Source of the DNA: Aphrophora alni | Taxonomy: Eukaryota > Arthropoda > Insecta > Hemiptera > Aphrophoridae | Reading direction: 5' to 3' | DNA length: 64,000 nucleotides | Assembly: GCA_963513935.1 (NCBI GenBank) | Contig: OY740767.1 | Span: 152,216,431-152,280,430, forward strand | Part shown: piece after piece, positions 1-11,843 of the stretch | Layout of the letters: every line of letters begins with the position of its first letter | How positions within the stretch are numbered: position 1 is the first letter of the stretch | Translations under genes and position numbers: made by a program | The notes under the pieces: model-generated | The model's database searches: none | Seen by the model: only the letters and a program-made list of their open reading frames with translations | Told to the model about the DNA's origin: nothing

Positions 1-566
1 ATTATGAATAAGGTAAGATATAAACTGTTTATAATATCCTCAACCTGATTCTGATTATTATAAACAAATTGGCTTCCTTTCTCCAAAGTTTGTAGTTTTT
101 AGGAGTTTGTAGTAAATTGTGTGATTCTTCTTTCTTTGTATGAGATATATCCATGAAGTAAGATTCAATTCTATATATTACTAATGCGGTCATGATCTTC
201 CATAAGCATGCCAGCTGTTTGGAAGGACTATTTTTAATGAAATCCTGAGTTTTTTAATTGGTATGCTGGTTAATTCAATTTTTATCTAAAATGCTACAAA
301 GCTAAATAAGTTATTTATGAGTTTAACAGACATCTGAAATAAAATATGTTATACAACATGAATGATGCATTATATTAACATTAAAATCATTCTAAACAAA
401 TGGTTAATTCTTTGCTACTCGGATTAACTTGTCTTGAATCAAATTTTACAAATTGACTATGTTATACATGGGAATTAGTCGGCTATAAAAATGTTCTTTT
501 CCCTTATGATTTGTCAAACATATATCAAAGGGTTTTTTATATGTTGTGAATGTTTTCTAATGGCAG
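1..566 (+). other. intron sequence upstream of the first visible exon
   Basis: AT-rich sequence with no open frame worth calling. It ends in an acceptor (tggcag) at 566, so it is the 3' part of an intron of the gene whose exons follow. I see no recognisable repeat in it. Confidence 0.6.
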
Positions 567-621
567 AATCGTGGATTACGCCATTCGTCTTCTTCATTCC
601 CAAATACCACGTTACGCTTTG
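567..621 (+). CDS. internal coding exon of an unrecognised gene (third from last)
   Basis: The exon lies between an acceptor ending tggcag and a strong donor (TTG|gtaagt). It enters with the last base of a split codon and then reads IVDYAIRLLHSQIPRYAL in the only frame open through both neighbours. Its phase (ending in phase 0) fits the exon at 927, and that one fits the terminal exon at 10283, so the three form one 91-residue C-terminal tail. The tail is mixed hydrophobic and basic and looks like a folded helical domain. I could not match it to a known family. The gene starts left of the window. Confidence 0.7.
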
Positions 622-926
622 GTAAGTTCTTCATTTCTTGGTGTATACAGTCCTATCTATATGTTGTTCCTTGATTTAAAGTCTTTATTCAGATATTGAG
701 CCTAGGTTTGACAAAATGCAATAAAACTATTACTATTTGTGTTATTAAAGTTGAATTTAGAAAATATTTATTGTCAATATTCATTATTTATCAACATTTA
801 AATATTGTATGAGTCACAAAGGATGTATGTCAAAGGATGAGTGATTGAATTATTCTAAATATCAAATTAGTTACATAAATTTATATTGTCCTATTCACTG
901 ACTTGTACTTATTTTATAATTTACAG
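622..926 (+). other. short intron
   Basis: 305-bp AT-rich intron with donor gtaagt and acceptor ttacag. It has no internal feature. Confidence 0.65.
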
Positions 927-1018
927 ATTTGCAGAGAACAGTTCTTGGCTCTACATTCTGAACCAATCCTACAAGACCTGTCTATATTTTTGACTGAAAA
1001 ATATAGTTATAATGACTG
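927..1018 (+). CDS. internal coding exon of the same unrecognised gene (penultimate)
   Basis: The acceptor is ttacag at 926 and the donor is CTG|gtatgt at 1019. The 92-bp exon starts on a codon boundary with ICREQFLALHSEPILQDL and continues to an acidic YSYND, leaving two bases (TG) of a split codon. The first base of the next exon (T) completes a cysteine codon. The even reading frame and consensus splice sites at both ends make this a secure exon even though the protein is not recognised. Confidence 0.72.
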
Positions 1019-1521
1019 GTATGTATATCATAGGAAAAATATAGAAATGATTGTTATATGGACAAATAAAATGTTATGATTTCTTCACTCATTTTGTACT
1101 GGACTTTCAAAATATGTAATCCAGATTTTGAGAAACCGGTGCCCTTTTTTCCAAAATGGTAATCAATTTGATTTTCTTAACCCATTCATGTAAAGTAATC
1201 GCTCATCACCAACGTGTCTTTTTAGTACTGTGTTTAAACTGATATTGCATTGTAATCATCATCATCAATATTGTACAGTATCGACATTCCATATTATACT
1301 GTACACTAGATTAATATATATAGATTGTAGTGTGTTTCATTTCTACACATCATGTTGAAGAATGTTGTATTTTTAAATCTGTTATTTTAATATTTCTTTG
1401 TAAAATAATCTGTCAAGAAGGCCGCTTTCAAAGTTAGTGATCAAAGGTCTGATTCTTGTTATCAACTAAAACTTAACAACAAGCTGGTTCTTTTTTATTC
1501 TCTGAAAAACGAGTAATTTAA
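1019..1521 (+). other. start of a 9.3 kb intron
   Basis: AT-rich intron sequence from the donor at 1019 to the MITE at 1522. I see no coding potential or repeat structure in it. Confidence 0.5.
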
Positions 1522-1996
1522 CCCTTCGTACGCGATAAGCGGAATATATAACCCTACGCGTTTTTAAGCGGAATATACTGCTCTTGGTCGTTAGGAAGGT
1601 TTTTATTTATTTTAGTTCACCAAAACACCGATAGAATGCGTGACAATGTTCCTTGAGTAGTCAGATGACGTGTTGTTGGCTGTATGATGCATCATAGCTG
1701 TTGACAAACAAGAGAAGCCTTTGTTTTGTCACGTGCGCGCGCATTCAGTTCCCCTTTGTACGCTGGAAGCAGATATTTTCGCTGGCTGGCAGTGAACACT
1801 GAACAGTTGATACTCACTATCAGATTATACTATTTTTATAGTACTGTACATTTTGAATTTAATCATATTTGTTTTTCAGGGGTAACAAACCTATAGAACT
1901 AAATAAATAAATAAAACTTTAACAAACAATATTTTTTAATTTTTCGCCTAAGCGCTAGAGTGATTTTTTACTCTTTTCATGGTAGCGTACGAAGAG
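1522..1996. mobile_element. piggyBac-like MITE flanked by TTAA
   Basis: A 475-bp non-coding element lies between two TTAA tetramers (1518-1521 and 1997-2000). The left end starts CCCTTCGTACGC and the right end is its inverse with one mismatch (CTCTTCGTACGC). TTAA duplication plus ends beginning with C/T-rich CCC is the signature of the piggyBac superfamily. The inside contains repeated AAGCGGAATATA blocks near the left end and no open frame, so it is a non-autonomous copy. It sits about 1.4 kb upstream of a piggyBac transposase fossil. Their ends could not be compared because the fossil's ends are not visible. Confidence 0.75.
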
Positions 1997-2000
1997 TTAA

Positions 2001-3409
2001 TTATTAATAATGAAAATTAAATATGTCTAGTCGGTGAGTAACTTTAGACAGCCATAGCATTATATTATTAGGAATTACAATAATAGTTTAATTGTCTTAG
2101 AATAATATTCTGTAATTAAAAATAATGAAATGACCACCATTTTTTTTAAAAAAGGTGGTGGTGTTTAAAATAGCTAATGAACAGACTTTGAACTCCAACA
2201 ATCTTTAACGTAATGAGTGGAAATGAAACTTACTGCAATCTGTTGGAATGATTGAAGAAAATGTCGGTATCACAGAATAGTTACTGACAATAATGATTCA
2301 ATATAAAACTAAAACGACATGATGGCGATTTGGGTTAAACAAAATCAAATTGCTGGCATTTTGGAAATGGTGCTTGTTTTCAAAATTTGGAGTAAAATAT
2401 AAATAAATAATGAAATTGTTATTCTAAAAGTTTTTGGTTGAGTTGAAGGTTTACAAGACAGGCATTTTAGTAACAATTTCTTTGGTCCACTAAAAATGTT
2501 ATTTTAGATAATTCTTTACTAGAAACTTAGATTTAATTCTAGATCTTTATGTTCCATATTACCTTGAGCCACTATCTTTGTTACTTATTAAAACTGCCAA
2601 GAATCCCGTAAAGTTATTCATTTCACGGTTTACCCACAGATTCAATGCATATTTTGTTTTTGAAAGAGTGGACAAACATTTTCCATGATCTTTTAAAAAG
2701 GTAGGTTTGCTCATTCTTTAAACTGTGTGCAAATTTTAATCGTTTTTACAATATCCTTTTAACAGCAATAAACAATCTCCTGTTATCAAATGAAATAAAA
2801 CCAAATTTTTCTCAACAAACACTTTATTTGTTCAAGATGACAACAACAACTGTCATTGACACATTGTCTTTAAGAAATAAAGTGTTCGTTGTAGAAATTG
2901 TATTTTATTTCATTCCGTGATTGAAGTTTCTACAAGTGTTAGTAATTTCATAGAATTTTATTATTACTTCTGTTTATATAATGATAAACCCAAAAACCTT
3001 CACTTCTTTTTTGTCTCATAGAAATAGAATGGTACTTCTTGTACACTTGTAGTATGTTCAGTAATATAACTAGCATACATGACTTGCAGCTATGGGCCAA
3101 AACTACATTTTTTTTTTATATTACATTTGTGTACATGTGGCTTTAAATAAATAATAGTAAACATACTTGCTAGTAGTCATATTTTTAGTTCTGTGCAAAG
3201 TAAAAGTATGGCTCATCGATCATGAAATTAATCCGAGAGAGGTCCCACCTGGCTTTTCTATAGGTTTTATTTATTTAGGACCATCTTTTCGTGAAGACTC
3301 TATATTATGCTTCTTTCAACTCAGTACCTTTTAATTGTTGTTTTTTAACTTTGTATGTCATTTAAAACTTAGTTACACTAGAATTTGACTATGTTTTTAG
3401 TCCAAACAA
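2001..3409 (+). other. intron sequence, no gene
   Basis: AT-rich, with a small hairpin at about 2132-2160 (ccaccattttt / aaaaaggtggtgg). Whether the left end of the piggyBac fossil lies here cannot be decided; I saw no CCC-type end next to TTAA. Confidence 0.4.
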
Positions 3410-3935
3410 AGAATTTCTAGGCTTTTAGAGAGCATTGAAAAATATGTGAGGGAAAAAACATCAGGAATCCCAGAGCAATTCAGAGGTAGTTTTTTATTGA
3501 TGAAAGACTTCCAGAACCTATTGATGAATTGGCATCTGACGATACGGAAGGCCATGTCGAAGTACAAGAGAAAGATACGGATTCTGAGCAATCTGAAAAA
3601 GATTACGGAGTTTGAAATAAAACCTGAATATGTAGTAGGGCGGAGAAACAAGTTGGAGTGTCTACTGTCCTCCCCACAATAGTCGCACACATTATTTCAA
3701 TTTAGTTCAACATCTCCCTGGTGTGAGAAATGAAAATGAAACGAATTATCCTTCTGCGTCATAGAAACAGTTGTTTACTGCTTCTAGATGACCTTGTGCG
3801 ATTTAGTTATCAGCACATACAAAAAGATCTTCCAAACAATACAATAGAAACTATTGTGGTTCATCAAGAGTTGAAATGGAAACATTTATTGGAATTCTTT
3901 TATGACAGTTTGCAACGATACACCTTGCAAGATTA
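3410..3935 (+). pseudogene. piggyBac transposase fossil, N-terminal part
   Basis: Reading across several frames gives an acidic N-terminal stretch (DELASDDTEGHVEVQEKD), then YVVGR...KW-like residues, then PTIVAHIIS, and finally ETFIGILFYDSLQRYTLQD-like residues. The order acidic leader, YVGR-K-W, helix with TN/GIL is that of piggyBac (DDE_Tnp_1_7) transposases. It is broken by stops and at least three frameshifts. The protein continues after a 2.1 kb interruption at 6090. The fossil lies in the sense direction of the host gene's last intron. Confidence 0.6.
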
Positions 3936-6089
3936 ACGTAGACTCTCAATTTAACGCGTATCGTTCGGGAATTTACTCAAATTTTGCTTCCGGCTTTTTC
4001 CCCGCTTGCGACAACGTATCGTATGCAAGACAATTTTACTTTTATCGTAAATTGTCAAGAAATAAGTCTTTTCGACTTTATTTCGTTTTATTTATTAATG
4101 AATTTATTGATTGCTCAGTCGATTTTACCTTTTTTAAACTTGTGTATACGACTCTTCCTAGAGGTCGTGCCGTGTGGGAGAGTTTGGTTTCCAAATTTTA
4201 TTCCATTTAGAAAAATGTACAAATAATTAATTTTTGTAAATTTCTCTTTAGAGCACACACTTTATTTCACAGATATATATTTAAAATGGCATACAACTAT
4301 AGGAATCTCTACAATAATGAAAAGCAATTAAAGATTTTTCAAATCAATTATCAATATTTATTACTTTTTATATTATGACTGAAGGTCTTTCTTTTGTTTG
4401 GTAAATTTATATTTTTCTTTAGACTACAAAATCTCTACCATAAGACACAATGAATTTTATACACATATATTACAACACATTAAATTTTATATAGACACTC
4501 TATAACATATTAAATTTTATACTCAGAATGACCAGAACAAATCATTTAAAATTGAATTTACTTAAAAAATACACTTCCCCTATAATTTTTATTGAATATT
4601 TAATTAAAATGAATTTACGTTTATTATTATTAATTCCCTAAAGTTTCCAATAAATCAAAGTATTGGTACCTTGAACACTAATGAAGATCATATACGATGC
4701 TGAAGATTCTGATGGGTTGAGATGATCTCCCGATGCCTGTAGTCTAATGTTGTAAGTTCAATGAGTAGATTTTATGCTGGTGCTGACTCCTGAAGCACGT
4801 CTTCCTCGTAGGCTGGTTGAAAAAAGAGTATCCAAGTTACCTTGAATATTTCAGAGCTCCTCTGACTTGGGAATTTTGAGTACCAACTTAACTTGGTTTC
4901 CCTCATAAACTATCCCTTCACGTTTTTATACGTTTTCGGCGAGTTTATGCTTTATTTTGGGTTTTTTCATTTCCCAAAATATTTACAGATTATTTATTTA
5001 TTATATTTATTCTTTTATTTCATTCTAATCCTTTTATTTCTTCCTTTTTACGTTATTTCTTCACAAATTTTTATCTTTTATCGGTTGTCTCCACTTCTTT
5101 GTCATTGGTTACGGTCGAGTTTCGCTCAGCGATCCCTCCTCTTGTTAAAACATGATTTTGGTTGAAATTCTGTACTTTTTTCTTCTTTTCTCTCTTACTT
5201 CTGCTTCGCTCTTCCGATTCTCGATTTCTTTTTAGATCTTGGTTCTTAATGTTCTTGGGATCCTTTAGGTTTTTGTTTCGTGGTTGTAGTCCATTTCTTT
5301 CTCGAGTTATTTAGCTTTTACGTAATTTTAATAATTTCAAAATTTAGTTTTTTCCCTGATTTGGTTTTTGGTTTTTTAACACTTTTTTATTTTTTGTTCT
5401 TGGTAGGAACGAATGTAACCATGATCACTTTTTCTCTGCTATGTTTATTTCGCGAGAAATCTTGATTTAAAGTTTTTTACATCGTTTTCCCATGAAAACA
5501 TGTTATTAAAACCCCCATCTACTGATTTTATAAATTTGGTTTGTTCATTCTGTACAACACACTAATTTAAACATTTCTTAATTATAAATACATTCTATTT
5601 ATAATGTTTATCTAATTTTTCGATAAATTGGTATTTTTATAAGTGCCTAAGGTTTTTTTTTTTTCTTTTTTTTTTTTTTTTATTAAAATATTGTTGGAGT
5701 TATTATTTTTATTTCATGTTTCCCCTTTATTTCCCCTTTACTTATTTATATTTAATTTACCATTTGTTAATTTCATTTATTTTATATTTTAGTATTTTTT
5801 GTCTAAGTTGTTTTCCCCGTAACTTTGTTAATTATTAATTTATGAAAATTTCCCCCCTTACTAAATATTTTTATTATTACTTTTACAATCTTTCTCGGTA
5901 CTTTATTTTTTAAATTTGAAACATTTTTGTTTCACGGACAAGTTTATTCCCGTTAGTGACGCATCAACATCGCTAACTGCTGGCTTTACCTACTACGTTG
6001 CTAACGAATCAGCTTTACAATTTTTATTCTGCCTTGAGCGTTTTGGCCAATTCCAAACCGTCTCAAGTTGTTCTCAAGTTGTCACGCCA
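3936..6089. mobile_element. AT-rich insertion that splits the piggyBac fossil
   Basis: About 2.15 kb separates the two halves of the transposase. The middle (about 4890-5900) is strikingly T-rich on the + strand, with a (T)n tract at 5651-5681. Short open frames there are low-complexity Phe/Leu artefacts. I found neither terminal repeats nor a target duplication, and no recognised coding sequence, so the class of the insertion is unknown. The right junction lies within about 20 bases of 6090, where the transposase frame resumes. Confidence 0.45.
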
Positions 6090-7320
6090 AAATTTGTTTG
6101 ATTTGTGGTTGGATGATGGATCCGAAGTTGAATTTTTTCGCACCACAATGAATTCACTAAGATTAAAGTTTTTTTGAGAAATATTAGATTTGACAACATT
6201 ACGACACGAATAGACCTCAGAATGTATAATAAACTTGTTCAAATCATGCACATATTTGAAGACACCATTGAAAAGTGTAAAACAAATGTCTCTATGAGTG
6301 AATATATGAACATCAATGAGATGCTCGACTTTTTCGAGGTTGCTGTGTTTCCTGTCAGTATATCAAAAATAAGCCAGGAAAATATGCTATTAAATTTGAC
6401 CCTCACCTGTGCAAAAACTGTTTATACTATGAACATGGAGGTATATGTAGGGACCCAATGTGATGAGCAACACAAAATAAAAATAAAAATTTAGAATTGG
6501 TTGTAGTATCTATACTTGTTCAACCCATAAGTGGAACCCACAAAAATATAATTAACGACAACTGGCACACTTCAATTCCTTTATCTGAACATCTTCTCAA
6601 TGGCTACAAATAAACACTGGAAGAAACCCTAAGGAAGAAGAAAGCGCTTATCCCATCTGATTTTCTGAATATCAATCTACACCCAATCAATTCTAGTATT
6701 CTGGTTTTAAAGTTGTTTGATTATGATGTATTATTCATGTTTGTTAATAATTCAAATTTGTTCGCCTTTAGCGATAAACTGACTTTAGTGTCGTACAGTG
6801 CTAATAATATAAAAAGTGAGCCCCACTGTTATCAATGATGGATCATTTGGATGATATTACAAAGTCAATGCTCAAAAACCATACATTCTTACAGTTTACA
6901 ATTCAACAAAGAGAGATGTTGATTTTGTTGATGAATATAAATCTTCATTTTCTGTATTAATATCAAACAACCGCAGACCTTTAAAAGTGTTATTTTTCCT
7001 ACTGGACATCACATGATTAAATTTTTATGTTGCTTTAAAAACCGGTTGTAAGAAAATTTTGTCAAAATTATTTGATGGATTGCATCATCCTCCACAATTA
7101 TCTCGTCCATTGAAACGAAATATCAAACAAATACTAGGATTGGAAGTTAAAGAAAGGTTACTCTAAAGAAATATAATGAAAGACAAGGTCTCTGCATTCA
7201 TTGTGACTCTAAGAAAAATAGTAAACAAAGAATTTGGTTTGTCGTCTTTTCATTTGCAAGGAGCAAAGTACAATCACTTATGTCAGATGTCTTCTGACAC
7301 CGATGGAGATTATATACCTT
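6090..7320 (+). pseudogene. piggyBac transposase fossil, catalytic and C-terminal part
   Basis: The reading resumes at FDLWLDDGSEVEFF, then IRFDNITTR in a shifted frame, then SEYMNINEMLDFF, then EVYVG, then NDNWHTSIPLSEHLLNGYK, then RRPLKVLFFLLDI, and ends with a cysteine motif GLCIHCDSKKNSKQRIW near 7185-7240. These match, in order, the conserved blocks of piggyBac transposases: the SxxRF/IRFDD block, the DE(M/Q)L block at the first catalytic Asp region, the DN(W/F)(Y/F)(T/S)S block with the second, and the C-terminal CxxC ring-like domain. Many stops and frameshifts are present, so it is long dead. Confidence 0.75.
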
Positions 7321-8909
7321 TTTGAACCTTTTACACCTTATTTCTAATCTTGTGAATTTTATTCTCAATTTTTTTAATACATTTTATTTACACCTAAGCT
7401 TATTTTTACCGTAATTATATATTTTTTCCATAGTCAGAACTTTGAATTTTTTATTTTAATTATTACCAAAATGCAATGTTATTATTTTAACAATGTATGG
7501 TTAAGTTTTGTTGGTAATATTTCATAATATTGGAACAATAAACATAGTTTTCTGTAAACTGTGAAGAGTTTTATTGTTTCACACTATAAAAGATCATGCG
7601 CACCCCCTGCGTTATGTTCCGCATGCACCCCGTCTCAAGTTAATAAAAAATTTTGTGAAATCTATTTAGTAAAAACTTTACTTTTATAACGAGAACATTT
7701 TTTAATGAAAAGTACAAAGCTCACATACAAATAGATAACATATAGAGTAGGGGAGTTCCTGTTATTACAGTTGACTAGTTACTAGTTATTGCACAATAGA
7801 GTCAATAACAATTATTGGTTAAAGTAATTGTGCATGTGTAATACAATTTATCGCGAGAATTTTACTTTGCCGTGAAATATGAATATTAATACCTGTAATT
7901 GGTAAGGGATGTTTGTTTCATATGAAATAAATATAAAATAATTTAATACTGTCTTTTTGTAAAACAGGTTAAATAAATTTTAGTTTATTATATTAACATT
8001 GTTCAACTATTATTTAAATATTAGAACTATAAATATCAGTATAACGTCAGTGTGCATGTGTCATATCATATGTTGTCTTTTAGGTATTTTATCTATTGGT
8101 GTTGTTTACCTCCATGGTTCAATTATAGCTAAAAGTCTTGTTGATTATTTCCGTTTATAATTTGATGTTTCATTTAACAATTAAAAATTATATTCTTTCA
8201 AAATTTTGATGTTAAAATTTAATGGTTAAACATTAGTTTCAAAGGAATTTACAATGGCTTTACAAGTAACCATTTTAGAAGTGAATAAAAACTTTCGAAT
8301 TCCCATTGCAATATGTATATAACCTATGTATTCGTGAATTTAGTATTTTTCATTTTTAATTTTTACAGCAAAACAGTTAATTGCATTCAAAAGTACTATT
8401 CATAATTATTATTTTATAATATAGTTTTTCATTGACTTAATGTAAAATTTTATAACCTGGTGAAGCCATCAACGATGGTGAAACATGTGTAGTCCCAACT
8501 ACTAAAGAAGGAAAAAATGTCTAAAAGGCGGTAAGTGAATAAAAAACTACTATTTTCCCTTTTCATAGTGAGGTTTGTAATATCATGATTGATAGGCCAA
8601 ACTTTCACCCTGTTCAAATTATTTGGAACATTGAAACATTTCAAAATAATGTTGTTTCAATAAATAATCAGTATTCCTTTCAAACACGAGAAGACACGCA
8701 CGACACCTACCGGTAGCGAAAAAAATGCACAACGGTAGCGATCTAAACAATTGCCTATAAATTTTAGACTTTCAACCAGATCAAAATTAATTAAAGCCTT
8801 TTATCGAAATTTTAGACCTATGTTAGCCATATCAAAATTAATCTAAAGAATCCCACCTATCTATAAAAACCAATATTTATAAAAGAACTATAGTAAAAAG
8901 AACGACTAA
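7321..8909 (+). other. intron sequence, no gene
   Basis: AT-rich. The right end of the piggyBac fossil is not visible: around 7600-7640 there is a C-rich stretch (caccccctgcg, caccccgtctc) next to a TTAA, but it does not match the expected end. Confidence 0.4.
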
Positions 8910-9377
8910 AAGAAATTTATCAACTTACAAGTGGAAACGGAACGGCCTAGAAAGTTATATCAAATGGAAGGTCGCCAGTATTTCGGCGATTATAATAACA
9001 TTAAAGACGCTGGGACAAAACAAACCTGGCCTATATATGAACCATATATTTCAGAGTATAAAACGTCACCTGAGTTCCTATTTAAAATTAATAATAAAGG
9101 TAGATTCTTTCAAATTACGACCGAAAGTCTGAACAAGATGGCGGCTGGAAGAAATACAAAATTGACAAGAGTTCAAAAGGTTAACGCCCACTAAGGGTTG
9201 ACCGATCCCGAATGGAGAAATGTTAGTGCGGGAATCTTTCACATATACGAAAACAATTATTGTATACAGTTTATTAGAATAGGGTTATGTAGCTTTAAGA
9301 GAAGTTATTTAGTCCCATGTAATATTTTAAAATTTTCAATTAATAAATTAGAATCAGTAAATATCAATGTAAACTAT
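8910..9377 (+). pseudogene. decayed open frame of unknown origin
   Basis: One frame runs from 8910 to 9377 with a single in-frame stop (TAA at 9192-9194). The translation is not low-complexity: PRKLYQMEGRQYFGDYNN, then WPIYEPYISEYKTSPEF, then KMAAGRNTKLTRVQKV before the stop, and LTDPEWRNVSAGIFHIYEN after it. There is no in-frame ATG at the start and no splice signal I trust. It looks like part of a once-coding sequence, probably from a mobile element in the host intron. I do not recognise the family. Confidence 0.4.
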
Positions 9378-10282
9378 TAACAGTTTCTTTTTTATATAAA
9401 TTAGGGTCATAATACCATTTCATACATTCCCCCCAAAACAACAAGACATAGAAATATGAACTTTTAAAAGAATCTCTTTGTGCATCAATTTGGAAAAAAA
9501 CAATTAAAGAAGGCAATTGTTGAGGGAGCCTAAAAGAGTTCAGACGTTATCCTGATTTGCTTCATTTATGAAGAATTTTATTGTGAAAAAATACCAAGAA
9601 GAGCATCCAGATTATGTGAAATAGAGGCAGCAACAATCAAATAATATAACAAAAGTGTTTTCTTTGTGTAATCAACCAATTTGAAAGTGCTACTAAATAC
9701 TGGTGAGACCAATCTTACATCAATGCATTGTTCAGCCATTTTTTTTTTTTTATCTCATATAATTTAAAAACAATTGAAGTCCAAGTGGCAATTTCACAAC
9801 ATTCAAATACAAGATTACTATATGTGTGTACTAATTGCTAAAGTGATAACTTAAACATTATAGCCCACTATCATGCATTCATTCCTATAACATTAATTTA
9901 ATATATTGAGTTCTTGAAATTTTTATAAACTTTTATTTTGTATGTAATGTCCCCTTCCTTGAGGAAAGCCACACCAACCCTTGCCCGAGAAAGAGACTCT
10001 GTTATTTTTAATTTATATGTTACTATTGAACTGTTCATTTTACGTCTCAGGATATTCATTTTCTTTTATGTATATCAGGTCTATTAGTTAAAGATGTTTC
10101 TAAAGAACACTCTATAGAAGAATACTATTGTAAATATTCAATGAATACAATTTTATATAAATAACGAATTGATTGATTTTTTTTCCTTATCTTGTTCATT
10201 TATTAAGTGAAATATTTTAACATAACAAAACTGATTTTATTGGCTAATATATATTTTATATACTAATTTATTATTTTTCCAG
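9378..10282 (+). other. end of the long intron
   Basis: AT-rich sequence ending in a clean polypyrimidine tract and acceptor (ttatttttccag) at 10282. No repeat family was recognised. Confidence 0.5.
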
Positions 10283-10412
10283 TAATCTTTCCAAAGATGG
10301 CCATCTTATCTTCCGATCCAAATCCAAGCTGAACAAAGTTCTTCGCAAACTTCCTCGGAGAGGTGAACTATCCCTGGAAAAAGTCTTGGACTCTGTTTAC
10401 TTCTTCAGTTAA
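10283..10412 (+). CDS. terminal coding exon of the unrecognised gene
   Basis: The first base completes a split Cys codon, then 42 codons lead to TAA at 10410-10412. The residues are NLSKDGHLIFRSKSKL, then NKVLRKLPRRGELSLEKVL, then DSVYFFS. The basic run KLNKVLRKLPRR followed by an acidic/hydrophobic helix is conserved-looking, but I cannot name the family. The exon lies after an excellent acceptor and is clearly more GC-rich than its surroundings. Confidence 0.75.
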
Positions 10413-10775
10413 ACAGAAATAGAATTATTTGGTGCTAAGGTTTGGTATTCTATATCTTTTACCATTTAACTTAAAGAATTCCTCTCCGGTGATTGCAAAG
10501 TTTAGTGATAATTAGAATAGCGTACTATTTAGTATTCCCTGACCATGTTTTTTTTTTTTTTTTTTTTTTTAGTAATAAAATTACTGAAAAATAATGATAT
10601 TTTTTTCTTTTTACAGTAAAAGAATATTGTTTATTATGACCAAATAGACTTTGTATTTATAATGTTGGTAGTAACTAGGCTGTTTTATTTGCACCTTGCT
10701 TTACAAAGCACCTGTGATAAAACAAATTTTCATACTTAAAACTGAGAAATAAAAACTTTACATTTACTTTGAATC
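10413..10775 (+). other. probable 3' UTR with poly(A) signal
   Basis: An AATAAA hexamer lies at 10748-10753, about 335 bases after the stop, and is followed by a T-rich stretch. A (T)21 run lies at about 10551-10571 inside the UTR. The exact cleavage point is an inference. Confidence 0.5.
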
Positions 10776-11589
10776 TTTTGTTTCGGTATTTTGTTTATTC
10801 TGAAAATCCAAAATTCTTATATATTATAAATAATAATTGTGGCCAACTTCTTGAATTTGGAATAAAAAATTCTAATATATTCCAATTACAGTAGATTAGT
10901 TAGTCATGTAATCTGTGCAAGTTCTATTAATCAGGGTGTCTTCCAACTGGGAAAAAGCCAGGAATTTTAACAAGTCTGAAAAAGTTCGGGCATTTAATTT
11001 AAAATCATGTTTTTTAAGTCAGAACAAAATATGCCTAAGGTATTTTTTTATTGAAACGACTATTTCATTGTAGAACAAAACAATAATCTCAAACTTTCGG
11101 TCATTACAAAATTTAAATGTTTACGTTAGTCCATTTTATTCCAACATAAGGTTGCATTCAGCTCGATCTTGTTGCAATGTTTTCTAGTAAGAGGTAGAAT
11201 GCATTAGATGTGATGCACACTTGTTTGATGGTAAGTAATTAATTTTTTATTGTAACGAATGATCAGTGGTTATGTTCCTTAATAAAATATAGATATTAAA
11301 AGATAGTTTTTCATATAATTTTTAGAAAATTCTGACAACAATTTATTTTTGAACAAAATAATAGTGAACTAGTAACTCTGGTGACAAATATTTGCGACTT
11401 GCATTGATCTTGACCAGTCGGAACAATAATATCGTGTGTGGAAATATTACCACACTTCAGTTTCTGTGTTTAGTATTTAGGCAGGGGCGATGGGATTAAC
11501 CGTACATAAATTAGTAGGTAACCTATAGTTAACTGGGGATGGAATGACGGGCACGCAGCCAAGCCTGCTGTCTGTGTTTACTTTCTAAC
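10776..11589. other. intergenic sequence
   Basis: No coding or repeat structure recognised. Confidence 0.35.
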
Positions 11590-11690
11590 TTGAGAATGTT
11601 GTGTGATGTGTCAAAAAATCTGTGTTTAGTTTTTGTGTATATGTCCGTTTTTGAGGCCTCCTTAGTCCACAAAAGTAGTACTTTATTGGT
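11590..11690 (+). repeat. RepB fragment
   Basis: Carries the RepB landmark: TGATG(G/T)GTCAAAAAATC, a T-rich stretch, TAT(A)TCCG, then GAGGCCTCCTTAGTCC. The same series recurs at 28190, 41040, 58780 and 63740. Confidence 0.6.
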
Positions 11691-11843
11691 AATATTTATG
11701 TTGATCATAATCTATGTGAAATAATATGCTTGACAAACTCTTGAACCAGCATTTTTCAGTGTCCAGTATGCGCTGTTTTACACCTTTAAGGTTTAAAATG
11801 GAGTCTTATGAAAAACTATTTTTGCGTTTTTGACATCTATATT

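Noticed and set aside
4893..5465. Phe/Leu-rich membrane-like open frames
   Set aside because: Result of the T-rich composition; no signal for a gene.
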